From positions 62,001 to 126,000 of the forward strand of contig JAEYNP010000080.1 in the NCBI GenBank assembly GCA_023412495.1: DNA of 64,000 nt, in the 5' to 3' direction. Both the position numbers and the translations under genes were made by a program. Shown here piece by piece: positions 50,004 to 57,662 of this stretch; positions within the stretch are counted from its first letter, which is position 1, and each line of letters begins with the position of its first letter. The DNA comes from Pseudomonadota bacterium. Lineage in GTDB: Bacteria; Desulfobacterota; Desulfobulbia; Desulfobulbales; Desulfocapsaceae. The notes beneath the pieces were generated by a model. The model was not told the origin of the DNA, did no database searches, and was given only the letters and a program-made list of their open reading frames with translations.

Positions 50004-52948
50004 TGGAGGATACTGCAGATCGTTCTGTCCAGCGTCAACGGCAGACGCACCGTTTGCTTTGATTTATTGGCGAAGAGGAAGTAGCCTTCTTCCAAGCCAT
50101 GCAGCAGCAGGTTCTTCGTTATTTCCACATCTTTTTGACAGTACCGGCGGATGAGATCAAGACGGCCCTCCTTGTACCACTGCAGGGCCTGCAACCCGTC
50201 GGCTGTTTTGGAAGTGCCGAGGGTATGCTCGGCAAGACTGTCGAGACGCAGCCGATAGCCGAGGTATTTCTGGACTTCCTCGAGCAAATCGAGCGCAGGC
50301 AGCCGGTTCAAGTCATGATCTGTATATCCGGACAGCACCCGGTTGTCGAATCGCTTGTTGTTAAAACCGACCACCAGATCGAAGCTCTTCAGGTGTTCGA
50401 CAAGTTGATCGATTTCATGTTCCAAATAGGTAACGTAGTCGTTCATTGCCGAATCGTACACCACCGCCACCGACACCCCCATGCGGTGGGCCTGGCCCCA
50501 GCCTCCGACCTCCTCCGCCGAGCGGATAGTCTCAAGGTCGAAAACCCCGTACCTCGCCGGCAGGGCCTCGAGTCCCAGGCGAACCGGCGGGATTGGCAGA
50601 GCTGCAGGGGTCTTGGGAATGAGGGCGACCTGTAATGGAGGTAGCGACTGCAGCGCTTCCGGTTGATCGGCTGTCTCCCCTACCTCCTTCAGCATCTCCT
50701 CCAGCAGGCGGAGGCAGGCATGTTTATCGATGGGCCTGTTGCCTGAACCGCATTTGGGCGAGTGCACGCAGGACGGGCAGCCGGTTTCGCAGCCGCAGGA
50801 GGAGATGGCTTGCCGGGTTTGGGCAAGGAGAAGATCGATCTGGCGAAAGGCCTCCCTGGCCAGGCCGACTCCCCCGGGATAGCCGTCGTAGACAAAAATC
50901 GAGGCCTGCTCTGTCTGGGCATGGAAGGGACAGGAGATGCCGCCGATATCGTTGCGGTCGCAGAGCACGAGCAGCGGAAAAAGGGCTATCATTGCGTGTT
51001 CCAGGGCATGGATGGCCCCCATGAAGTGGAGCTTCTCCTGCTCGAAGAGGGCGACCAGGAGCGGCGGAATGTCGAGCCACAGACCTTCTGTTTCTATGGT
51101 CTGTTCCGGCAGGTCGAGGCTCACGGTCGACACCAGTTTCTGGGTGTGATTGTTGCGCTTCTGGTAACCGGTCACCTTTTCGGTGACCCTCACCCTGCCG
51201 AAGGAAACCCGGGCGGAAAATGTGGTTTTCGTGTCGAGGACATCGAGGATCTCCGTCCTCTTTTCCGACGTGGGCCTGGTGAAATAGCTGGGAGACTTGC
51301 GGCGGACCACCACCTCGCTGGCCTCCAGATCGAAGTGGTCGACCACCCATATGTTTGATCGGTGCAGGTAGACGGCACCGGGGTGACATTCCTTCATGCC
51401 GCGCAGGTTGTCGATCTCGCCGATGATTTCCCCGGATTCTCCGTCGATGATAGCCATCTGCGTTCCTCCCCCGCGCAGGCTGACCTGGCGCTGGGGGTAT
51501 TTTTTTGCGGAAACCCACTGGTCGCCGGAGGCGGTCTGCAGCAGCGCTCCCGCCAGGAAGAGCGCCTCGACTCTCTGCCGTACCGTCGGGGTTTCCAGAA
51601 GGTGCTCGGTCGCCGATAGCGGCAGTTCCGCGCCGCAGCAGTGGAGATGGCTGTCCATGATCGAGGGGTTTTCCGGGTTGAGCACCGCCGACTCCGGCGA
51701 TCGCCGGAAAAAATCCTCTGGCTGCTTCATGAAATGCTGGTCCAGGGCATCCTCCTGGCCGATCAGGATGGTTGCCGATGGCCGTCTCCCCCTTCCGACC
51801 CTGCCTCCCCGCTGCCAGGTGGCCATGATCGATCCGGGGTATCCCACGAGGATGCAGAGATCGAGGTCGCCGATATCGATCCCCAACTCCAGGGCGGAGG
51901 TGGAAATGACGCCCAGGAGCTTTCCGGAAAAGAGCATGCCCTCGATCTCACGCCGTTCCTCGGGCAGAAAGCCGGCGCGGTAGGCGCTCAGTTTCACGGC
52001 GAGTTCACCCAGGCGCGGGGCGGTCCACATGTTGATGAGCTCGGTCATCTTGCGCGACTGGGTATAGACGATGGTCCGCAACCCCCGCTTCACCGCCGCC
52101 TCGAGCAGCTGGCTCGCTGTATAGCCTGCGCTGTCCCAGGGGTTGATGAAGAGCATATGCTTCTCAGCCCGCGGGGCCCCCGATTCGGCTATCACCTCCA
52201 CCGGCCTGTTCAGCAGCATTCTCCCCAGCTCACCGGGATTGCCGATGGTCGCGGAGAGGAGAATGAAGACCGGATCGGCCCCGTAGTGGTTGGCGATGCG
52301 AACCAGGCGGCGGATCACCCAGGCCATGTGGCTGCCGAGCACCCCCCGGTAACTGTGGACCTCATCGATCACCACGTATCGCAACCCGCCGAAGAACGAC
52401 TGCCAGCTGCGGTGATGCGGGAGCATGGACAGATGCAGCATTTCCGGGTTGGTGAGGATCACCCGGGGAGGATTCTCGCGGATCTTTCTCCTCGCATAGC
52501 TCGATGTGTCGCCGTCGAAGAGGGAGGCGAAAACAGGATATTGGCTGCGGGTCTCGGCCGGCAGCCTGGCAAACAGACCGTCCAGCACCTTGTATTGATC
52601 CTGGGCAAGCGCCTTCAAGGGGAAGAGATAGAGCGAGTGTCCTGGATTCTCCCGGAAAAGATCGTCCAGGACTGGGAGATTGTAGATCATGCTCTTGCCC
52701 GATGCGGTGGGCGTGGCGACCAGGACATCCCTGCCTTCCAGAATCTTCGTTATTGCCCGGTGCTGATGGGTGTAGAGGCGGTCTACCCCGGACTGCTCCA
52801 AGCAATCGCGGAGCGGATCGGACAGCGAAGGAAAATAAGGAGTCCACTCTCCCCCTTGGTTCGGCTGAATTCTGTGACACACCACCTGCGGGCCGAATTT
52901 GGCAGAGGCCTTGAGGGAGGTTACATATTCTCCAATGTCTGCTGTCAT
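49952..52948 (-). CDS. MrfA-like DEAD/DEAH-box helicase fused to a MrfB-like DEDD exonuclease domain
   Basis: A 998-residue protein. Residues 1-400 are a superfamily 2 helicase: THQHRAITKILEGRDVLVATPTASGKS (Walker A near 77-84), IDEVHSYRG, LLSATIGNPGE, STSALELGIDIGDLD and QRGGRVGRGRR. The middle has the DUF1998-type zinc cluster CGCETGCPSCVHSPKCG near 745-761, as in YprA/MrfA and Hrq1. After a Pro-rich linker, the last 170 residues form a DEDD exonuclease: FDLET, GFNNKRFDNRVL and RYCQKDVEITK. In Bacillus subtilis the two are separate proteins (MrfA, MrfB) that repair mitomycin lesions. The joined form implies the same function in one chain. Confidence 0.88.
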   Translation of the reverse strand: MTADIGEYVTSLKASAKFGPQVVCHRIQPNQGGEWTPYFPSLSDPLRDCLEQSGVDRLYTHQHRAITKILEGRDVLVATPTASGKSMIYNLPVLDDLFRENPGHSLYLFPLKALAQDQYKVLDGLFARLPAETRSQYPVFASLFDGDTSSYARRKIRENPPRVILTNPEMLHLSMLPHHRSWQSFFGGLRYVVIDEVHSYRGVLGSHMAWVIRRLVRIANHYGADPVFILLSATIGNPGELGRMLLNRPVEVIAESGAPRAEKHMLFINPWDSAGYTASQLLEAAVKRGLRTIVYTQSRKMTELINMWTAPRLGELAVKLSAYRAGFLPEERREIEGMLFSGKLLGVISTSALELGIDIGDLDLCILVGYPGSIMATWQRGGRVGRGRRPSATILIGQEDALDQHFMKQPEDFFRRSPESAVLNPENPSIMDSHLHCCGAELPLSATEHLLETPTVRQRVEALFLAGALLQTASGDQWVSAKKYPQRQVSLRGGGTQMAIIDGESGEIIGEIDNLRGMKECHPGAVYLHRSNIWVVDHFDLEASEVVVRRKSPSYFTRPTSEKRTEILDVLDTKTTFSARVSFGRVRVTEKVTGYQKRNNHTQKLVSTVSLDLPEQTIETEGLWLDIPPLLVALFEQEKLHFMGAIHALEHAMIALFPLLVLCDRNDIGGISCPFHAQTEQASIFVYDGYPGGVGLAREAFRQIDLLLAQTRQAISSCGCETGCPSCVHSPKCGSGNRPIDKHACLRLLEEMLKEVGETADQPEALQSLPPLQVALIPKTPAALPIPPVRLGLEALPARYGVFDLETIRSAEEVGGWGQAHRMGVSVAVVYDSAMNDYVTYLEHEIDQLVEHLKSFDLVVGFNNKRFDNRVLSGYTDHDLNRLPALDLLEEVQKYLGYRLRLDSLAEHTLGTSKTADGLQALQWYKEGRLDLIRRYCQKDVEITKNLLLHGLEEGYFLFANKSKQTVRLPLTLDRTICSILHQGQSRGAKIQPVVPLA

Positions 52949-53120
52949 GGGGTGAGAGGGCCAGAAGCCGCCGGAAGAGACTATTAACAGTTGCCGAACG
53001 AGCTAATTACGGATATTTTGCACAGCGCATCATTTGCAAATGAATTCAGTCCGGTGATTTTCCCCCTTATACTCCACATTCGCCCGGAAACAAAGACCCT
53101 TTAACCTTGACTTGACATCC

Positions 53121-54818
53121 ATGGTTCCCATCGCCACCCTCGGTCCCGTCGGATCCGACAGCCATCAAGCCGCCTGCCAGTATGCTCCGGGTGTGGAGTT
53201 GCTCCTGTTCAACCGCATATCCGATGTCCTGGCGGCCTTCCGCGATGGCCGGGCCGATCGGATGCTGATTCCGGTCTACAATACCCGGGAGGGTGAGATT
53301 AAGGACTATTTTCGGCTGGTTGCCAAGATGGATCAGGGTTTCTGGACAGACAACATCGTCCTGCCGATCCATCTCTCCCTCGGTATCCTTGCCGATACCC
53401 GTAAGGGAGGGCCAGAAATCACTACCATCGTCGGGCGGGGTTCGGTCTTCAGACAATGCGATGAATTCATCGATGAACACTACCCGAACGCCACGTTGAT
53501 GAAAGTCCCCGATATCGAAGCGGCGATGGCGGCGATCAAGGCAGAAGGCAAGCAGGGCCATGCGGTCATCGACGCCGAGGAACTGGTGAAAAAACATGGA
53601 TTTACCCTGATCGCCCGGGAAGTGGTCTCCTACAATCGCACCAGGTTCGCCATCATCGGCAGGGAAATGGCGCCGGTCTCGGGTTACGATGCGACCGCGG
53701 TCATAACCCGGCCTTTGCGCGACCGGGTGGGAATGCTTGCCGATATCCTGGGGGAGTTCACCCGGCGGGGAATAAACATCCTTGATCTCCAGTCGGAAAA
53801 CGATATCAAGACCCAGAAACTGCAGATCTATGTCGAGGTGGAAGGCCACGTCAACGACCACCTGGTGAAAGACGCCCTGCGCACCATCGAGAAGGTCGTT
53901 ATCCAGGAGGACGACTCGTTGAGGGTCCTGGGTTCTTTCCCCCGCGTGGATATGCGGGTGAAGAAGATCAAGGCCTTCGGCTTCATCGGCAGCGGTGACA
54001 TGTCGAAATGGTTTGCCGACCGGCTGCAGAACGAGGGTTATAAAACCCTCATTACCGGCCGGTCTACTCCTTTGACCCCGGAGGACATGATCAAGCAGGT
54101 CGATGTGGTCGCCGTCTGCGTGCCGATCTCGGTGACCTCCGAGACAATCAGAAAATACGGCCCCCTGCTGCGTGACGGTCAGGCCCTGATCATCCTGGCC
54201 GGCGAGTCGGAAAATACCATCAAGGCCTCGCTCGAATCGACCAGTCCCGGTGTCGAAGTGATGTTCGTGCACAATCTCTGGGGGCCTCAGGCCCTGACCA
54301 TGAAAGAAAAGAACGCCTCCATCGTCCGCACTCATCGAAGCGGAAGTTTTTGCAGCGAGTTCGAGGCATTCCTCTACAAGCACGGGGCGGACATCAACCA
54401 TGACACGGCCACCCAGCACGACCTCCTCATGGGGATCGGGCAAAAACTGCCGACCACGATTTCCGTGGCTCTCGCCAAAACCTTGCGGGAGCACCAGATC
54501 GATTGCGACGACATCAACAGCCATTCCACCCTGACTTCGCTCTACGGGATATTGGCCATGGCGCGCGTTCACAACCAAAACCCGCGCACTTATGCGGAAA
54601 TTATGGCTACGACCGGCGACGGCAGAAAAATCGTGCGCACTTTCGCAAAGAATCTGGTTATGCTCATCGATCTGGCCGAACAGGGTAGGATTTCCGAACT
54701 TACGGCAATAATGTATGAAAACACGAGATTCATGCCGCCATCCTTTCTTCAGGCTCGGATGAAACAGGCAAAGGCGGTCGATGAACTCATCAGCCACCCC
54801 AACCTGAAGATCTATTAA
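53121..54818 (+). CDS. tyrA: Prephenate dehydrogenase with N-terminal prephenate dehydratase-like and ACT domains
   Basis: A 565-residue fusion. The first ~180 residues look like a periplasmic-binding-type dehydratase domain: TLGPVGSDSHQAA, IPVYNTREGEI where PheA has VPVENSIEG, and NRTRFAIIG keeping the catalytic Thr-Arg-Phe. An ACT domain follows (DRVGMLADILGEFTRRGINILDLQS). The rest is TyrA, with NAD-binding GFIGSGDMSKWFADRL and VHNLWGPQALTM carrying the likely catalytic His. A full PheA is encoded at 9.3 kb, so the N-terminal module may be regulatory or a second dehydratase. ATG 53121 is used; a TTG nine bases earlier is possible. No other aromatic gene is adjacent. Confidence 0.87.
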   Translation: MVPIATLGPVGSDSHQAACQYAPGVELLLFNRISDVLAAFRDGRADRMLIPVYNTREGEIKDYFRLVAKMDQGFWTDNIVLPIHLSLGILADTRKGGPEITTIVGRGSVFRQCDEFIDEHYPNATLMKVPDIEAAMAAIKAEGKQGHAVIDAEELVKKHGFTLIAREVVSYNRTRFAIIGREMAPVSGYDATAVITRPLRDRVGMLADILGEFTRRGINILDLQSENDIKTQKLQIYVEVEGHVNDHLVKDALRTIEKVVIQEDDSLRVLGSFPRVDMRVKKIKAFGFIGSGDMSKWFADRLQNEGYKTLITGRSTPLTPEDMIKQVDVVAVCVPISVTSETIRKYGPLLRDGQALIILAGESENTIKASLESTSPGVEVMFVHNLWGPQALTMKEKNASIVRTHRSGSFCSEFEAFLYKHGADINHDTATQHDLLMGIGQKLPTTISVALAKTLREHQIDCDDINSHSTLTSLYGILAMARVHNQNPRTYAEIMATTGDGRKIVRTFAKNLVMLIDLAEQGRISELTAIMYENTRFMPPSFLQARMKQAKAVDELISHPNLKIY

Positions 54819-54881
54819 ATATATTGTAATTTCGTATCGTATATTTATATTTAAGGCTAAAATTAGTTAAGAATGTTCATT

Positions 54882-54917
54882 ACCGCCGGCTGCATACGGC
54901 GGTTTTCTCTTTTTTTC
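54882..54917 (+). terminator. Intrinsic terminator after the tyrA fusion
   Basis: ACCGCCG (54882-54888), an 8-nt loop, CGGCGGT (54897-54903), then TTTTCTCTTTTTTT. A classic rho-independent terminator. It lies just before the ribosome site of the next gene. Confidence 0.85.
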
Positions 54918-54928
54918 AAGGAGCAGTT

Positions 54929-55576
54929 ATGGGTTATGATTTGAGCGTGTTAGACGAAGAAAAAATATGTCCCAAGTGCAAAGAAAAAATGTCATGTTGC
55001 GAAGCGCCTCCGATCCATGTAGGCGACGGTCTGGGCTGGGGATCTGAGGTTTTGTTCATTTGCCTCAACGACGCCTGCCCCACCTTCCTGAATGGATGGG
55101 ATCAGATCGAAAAGAGATATGGACACCATGCCTCCTACAGATACATGGAGTTGCCAGGAAGCAAAGAAGGGAATTTCATGATGGTCGGTAACAGTGATGC
55201 CTTCAAGGCATGTGTGATCAACCGCGACACGCTGAAATCGCAAAATGAACGATACGCCCGGGAAAAGGAAGCGGTGGAAGGACTGAAGACCTGCCTGGAG
55301 AAAAAAAATATCGACCCTGTCATGACTCTTCTGCTGGACGAAGCGGCAAACGCAGAGACCAGGAGAACAGCCGTCACCTACCTTATCCAATTAAACGACA
55401 CATCCTGCATCGACCCGCTCAGAAACCATACATTCAGGGACACCAGTTTCGAACACGAAGTCAATGTGGCTATAAAAGAAATTCTCAAGGCAAATTTCAA
55501 GAAAGAGTGCCCGTACTGTATGGAGATCATCAAAGCCCAGGCAAAAAAGTGTTTACATTGTAAAGAAAATCTGTAA
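54929..55576 (+). CDS. Uncharacterised protein with zinc-ribbon ends
   Basis: A 215-residue protein with a strong AAGGAG ribosome site. The N-terminal part has CPKCKEKMSCCEAPP and CLNDACPTF, two knuckle pairs. A helical middle follows (HEAT-like, about 90-185, DPVMTLLLDEAANAETRRTAV). It ends in CPYCMEIIKAQAKKCLHCKENL, a zinc ribbon of the UPF0547 kind. No enzyme motif is visible. It lies alone between two terminators and the tRNA-His gene. Function unknown; helical repeats with zinc ends suggest a scaffold or nucleic-acid binding. Confidence 0.7.
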   Translation: MGYDLSVLDEEKICPKCKEKMSCCEAPPIHVGDGLGWGSEVLFICLNDACPTFLNGWDQIEKRYGHHASYRYMELPGSKEGNFMMVGNSDAFKACVINRDTLKSQNERYAREKEAVEGLKTCLEKKNIDPVMTLLLDEAANAETRRTAVTYLIQLNDTSCIDPLRNHTFRDTSFEHEVNVAIKEILKANFKKECPYCMEIIKAQAKKCLHCKENL

Positions 55577-55587
55577 AAAAATTGCCC

Positions 55588-55616
55588 TTGCAAAACATTT
55601 ATCAAACGAGTATATA
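55588..55616 (+). promoter_or_regulatory. Promoter of tRNA-His
   Basis: TTGCAA (55588-55593), 17-bp spacer, TATATA (55611-55616). Transcription would start near 55623, about 24 bp before the mature tRNA. The downstream GGGC may be discriminator-like, as in stringently controlled tRNA promoters. Confidence 0.65.
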
Positions 55617-55646
55617 GGACGGGCTTTTCGGAACAATTATAACGTG

Positions 55647-55723
55647 GTGGGCGTAGCTCAATTGGTCAGAGCACCTGGTTGTGGCCCAGGAGGCCGTGGG
55701 TTCGAGTCCCATCGCTCACCCCA
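55647..55723 (+). tRNA. tRNA-His (GTG anticodon)
   Basis: A 77-nt cloverleaf. The acceptor GTGGGCG pairs with CGCTCAC. The D-arm is GCTC...GAGC, the anticodon stem CCTGG/CCAGG with loop TTGTGGC (anticodon GTG), and the T-arm GTGGG-TTCGAGT-CCCAT. The discriminator is C73, and CCA is encoded. A G at 55646 is placed to be the extra G-1 that marks tRNA-His. It is one of the four tRNAs that can carry queuosine. Confidence 0.95.
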
Positions 55724-55736
55724 CGATATATGCGGA

Positions 55737-55773
55737 CGGGCTGCAGGCGAACAACCTGCAGCCCGTTTTTTTT
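55737..55773 (+). terminator. Terminator of tRNA-His
   Basis: A perfect 11-bp stem, CGGGCTGCAGG (55737-55747) with CCTGCAGCCCG (55755-55765), and a 7-nt loop, followed by eight T. Very strong. Confidence 0.92.
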
Positions 55774-55908
55774 ATCCCGCGGGCTGCCATCGCACTCTTT
55801 GCGATTTATCTTCAACGTCTCCTCCGCACTAGCATATTCCCGGAAGATCCTTTACAGTTAGCCCTCTACAGCAAATGTCTTTCCCAAGCTTATAACCTGA
55901 CAAATTCC

Positions 55909-56754
55909 ATGACAAATATTATCTCGATCGACACTCCGGAAATCCTGCAACTTCTCTTTCAGCCGCCAGACGAATCAGCCGATGACTGCCCGGCCTACGC
56001 CCAGGACATCGTGCTGACGGTTGCACCCGGAGTATCCTTGAACTGCAGGTTCTACCCCAGTGCGCCCGATGCACCCACCCTCCTCTATTTCCACGGCGGC
56101 ACTGAATCTTGCACGAGCTTCAATGCCGAGGGAAACAATTATGTCCGGCATGGAATCAATGTATTCCTTGCTTCCTACCGCGGCTATGGGCGGAGCACGG
56201 GCACGCCCTCCATTGCATCGATGATGGCCGACGGCAATATCCTCTTTGCCATGGCCGCCGATTGGCTCGCCACGCAAGGGTACTCCGGCCCCCTTTTCGT
56301 GATGGGAAGGTCACTCGGATCCGTCTGCGCCATCGACATCGTCCAGCGGCATGGGGAAACGGCCAAGGGTCTGCTTATCGAGAGCGGATTCTGTGAAACG
56401 GCTTCGCTCCTTCTGACTCTGGGAGCGGCGCCGGCGGTAGTTCCGCCGACGGAGGCCGAGGGCTTTGACAACCTCCGCAAGATTGCTGCAATCAAACTGC
56501 CGACCTTGATATTCCACGGTGCCAAGGACGCCCTGGTGCCGGTAGCGCATGCCGAGAAACTGCAGGCGGCTGCAGGTGCCAGAAACAAACAGTTCTTCAT
56601 CATCCCCGGCGCCACCCATGATACGGTCAGCAAAACGGGGGGTGAGCTGTATTACCGGAAGATCAAAGAATTCATCAATGAGGTTTGCGGCCTGAACACC
56701 TGGCGTCAGCGTCGTAGGGAATTCAAAAAAGGCGGGACCGGAGAAAGTGCATGA
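55909..56754 (+). CDS. Alpha/beta hydrolase
   Basis: A 281-residue hydrolase. The oxyanion-hole region is LLYFHGGTESC, and the nucleophile elbow is GRSLGS (GXSXG). The acid is probably in FHGAKDALVPV, and the His in PGATHDTVSK. Serine-hydrolase catalytic residues are all present, but the substrate is unknown. It resembles bacterial BEM46/ABHD-type peptidase-like proteins. ATG 55909 is chosen because similarity begins there; the long open frame upstream runs back through the tRNA and terminator. Its stop overlaps the dCMP deaminase start by 4 bp. Confidence 0.8.
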   Translation: MTNIISIDTPEILQLLFQPPDESADDCPAYAQDIVLTVAPGVSLNCRFYPSAPDAPTLLYFHGGTESCTSFNAEGNNYVRHGINVFLASYRGYGRSTGTPSIASMMADGNILFAMAADWLATQGYSGPLFVMGRSLGSVCAIDIVQRHGETAKGLLIESGFCETASLLLTLGAAPAVVPPTEAEGFDNLRKIAAIKLPTLIFHGAKDALVPVAHAEKLQAAAGARNKQFFIIPGATHDTVSKTGGELYYRKIKEFINEVCGLNTWRQRRREFKKGGTGESA

Positions 56755-57248
56755 AGAGAATCGGATACCTGTCTTGGGATGAGTATTTTATGGCTGTTGC
56801 CCTGTTGTCGGCGCAACGTAGCAAGGATCCGAATACCCAGGTCGGCGCCTGTGTCGCCAACGACCAGAATAAAATTGTCGGGGTCGGTTACAACGGTTTT
56901 CCATGGGGTTGCTCCGACGACGAGCTGCCCTGGGAGCGCCAGGGCAAGTATCTTGACACCAAGTACCCTTATGTCTGTCATGCGGAACTGAACGCCGTAC
57001 TCAACTCCATCTCGATGGATCTCAGGAATTGCCGGATCTATGTAGGTTTGTTTCCCTGCAACGAATGCACCAAAGTCATCATCCAGGCCGGCATAAGAGA
57101 GATTATCTACCTGTCCGACAAGTACGCCGAAACCGATCAGATCAAAGCGGCGAAGATCATGCTCGATAAGTGCCCTGCCATTTCTTACCGCCAACTGAAG
57201 ACGAATCTCAAGGAACTGTTGATCAGTTTCATCCCTCCCGAACTCTAA
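56751..57248 (+). CDS. Deoxycytidylate deaminase
   Basis: A 165-residue zinc enzyme converting dCMP to dUMP, feeding thymidylate synthesis. Zinc ligands and the catalytic Glu are in CHAELNAV and PCNECTKVI. Also present are SKDPNTQVGACV, and WGCSDDELPWERQ, which marks the dCMP rather than cytidine group. The form resembles eukaryotic and phage dCMP deaminases and ComEB. It overlaps the hydrolase gene by 4 bp. No thymidylate synthase lies nearby. Confidence 0.9.
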   Translation: MKRIGYLSWDEYFMAVALLSAQRSKDPNTQVGACVANDQNKIVGVGYNGFPWGCSDDELPWERQGKYLDTKYPYVCHAELNAVLNSISMDLRNCRIYVGLFPCNECTKVIIQAGIREIIYLSDKYAETDQIKAAKIMLDKCPAISYRQLKTNLKELLISFIPPEL

Positions 57249-57300
57249 GGAAGGTGTGAGCTCTGCAAACGCAGGAGGAAGCTTATTGCCTGACCCCCCA

Positions 57301-57660
57301 TTATTTGATTCGTTTTAAAGCAGACACCTTACCACCTTTGTCGGAACCCTTTCTGATTTCACCATTTTCATCAAGATTCACCGCCTTGACGAATCGTTCT
57401 TCACCTCCCATGGTGAATATTTCCTGACCGCTTAACTGCTCGGTTCTGAGGGTCCAGGTCATCTTCTGCAGGGGCACGGACAGGAGAGTGAAATGGACAT
57501 GCCACCACTCATCCCGGCGCGTGGAGTCTCTCTCGATCTTGTTGACATAGGCGTAAAAGAGCATTCTGGGCTCTTTTGCCGCTATCAGCACTATATCTCC
57601 GGCGCTGGTGGTATCCTTGAAGGAGATAAGTTGTTTCAATTCTTCTACAATCTTCTGCAT
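57301..57660 (-). CDS. Uncharacterised 119-residue protein
   Basis: No recognised family. The protein is soluble, with no signal or membrane segment. It opens with a helix (IVEELKQLISFKD), then a beta-rich part (GDIVLIAAKEPRMLFYAYVNKIERD, EWWHVHFTLLS, MTWTLRTEQLSGQEIFTMGG). This order could be a small barrel or SH3-like fold. It starts 2 bp after the stop of the 582-residue unknown gene on the same strand, so it is the last gene of the trmN6-comM operon. Function unknown. Confidence 0.65.
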   Translation of the reverse strand: MQKIVEELKQLISFKDTTSAGDIVLIAAKEPRMLFYAYVNKIERDSTRRDEWWHVHFTLLSVPLQKMTWTLRTEQLSGQEIFTMGGEERFVKAVNLDENGEIRKGSDKGGKVSALKRIK

Positions 57661-57662
57661 AT

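Noticed and set aside
51641..52987. 448-codon open frame antisense to the helicase
   Set aside because: Shadow of the helicase gene with no recognisable domain.
53067..54797. 576-codon open frame on the minus strand, antisense to the tyrA fusion
   Set aside because: It mirrors a clearly recognised gene. It has no family wording, no start signal and unnatural composition; it is a shadow of a GC-rich reading frame.
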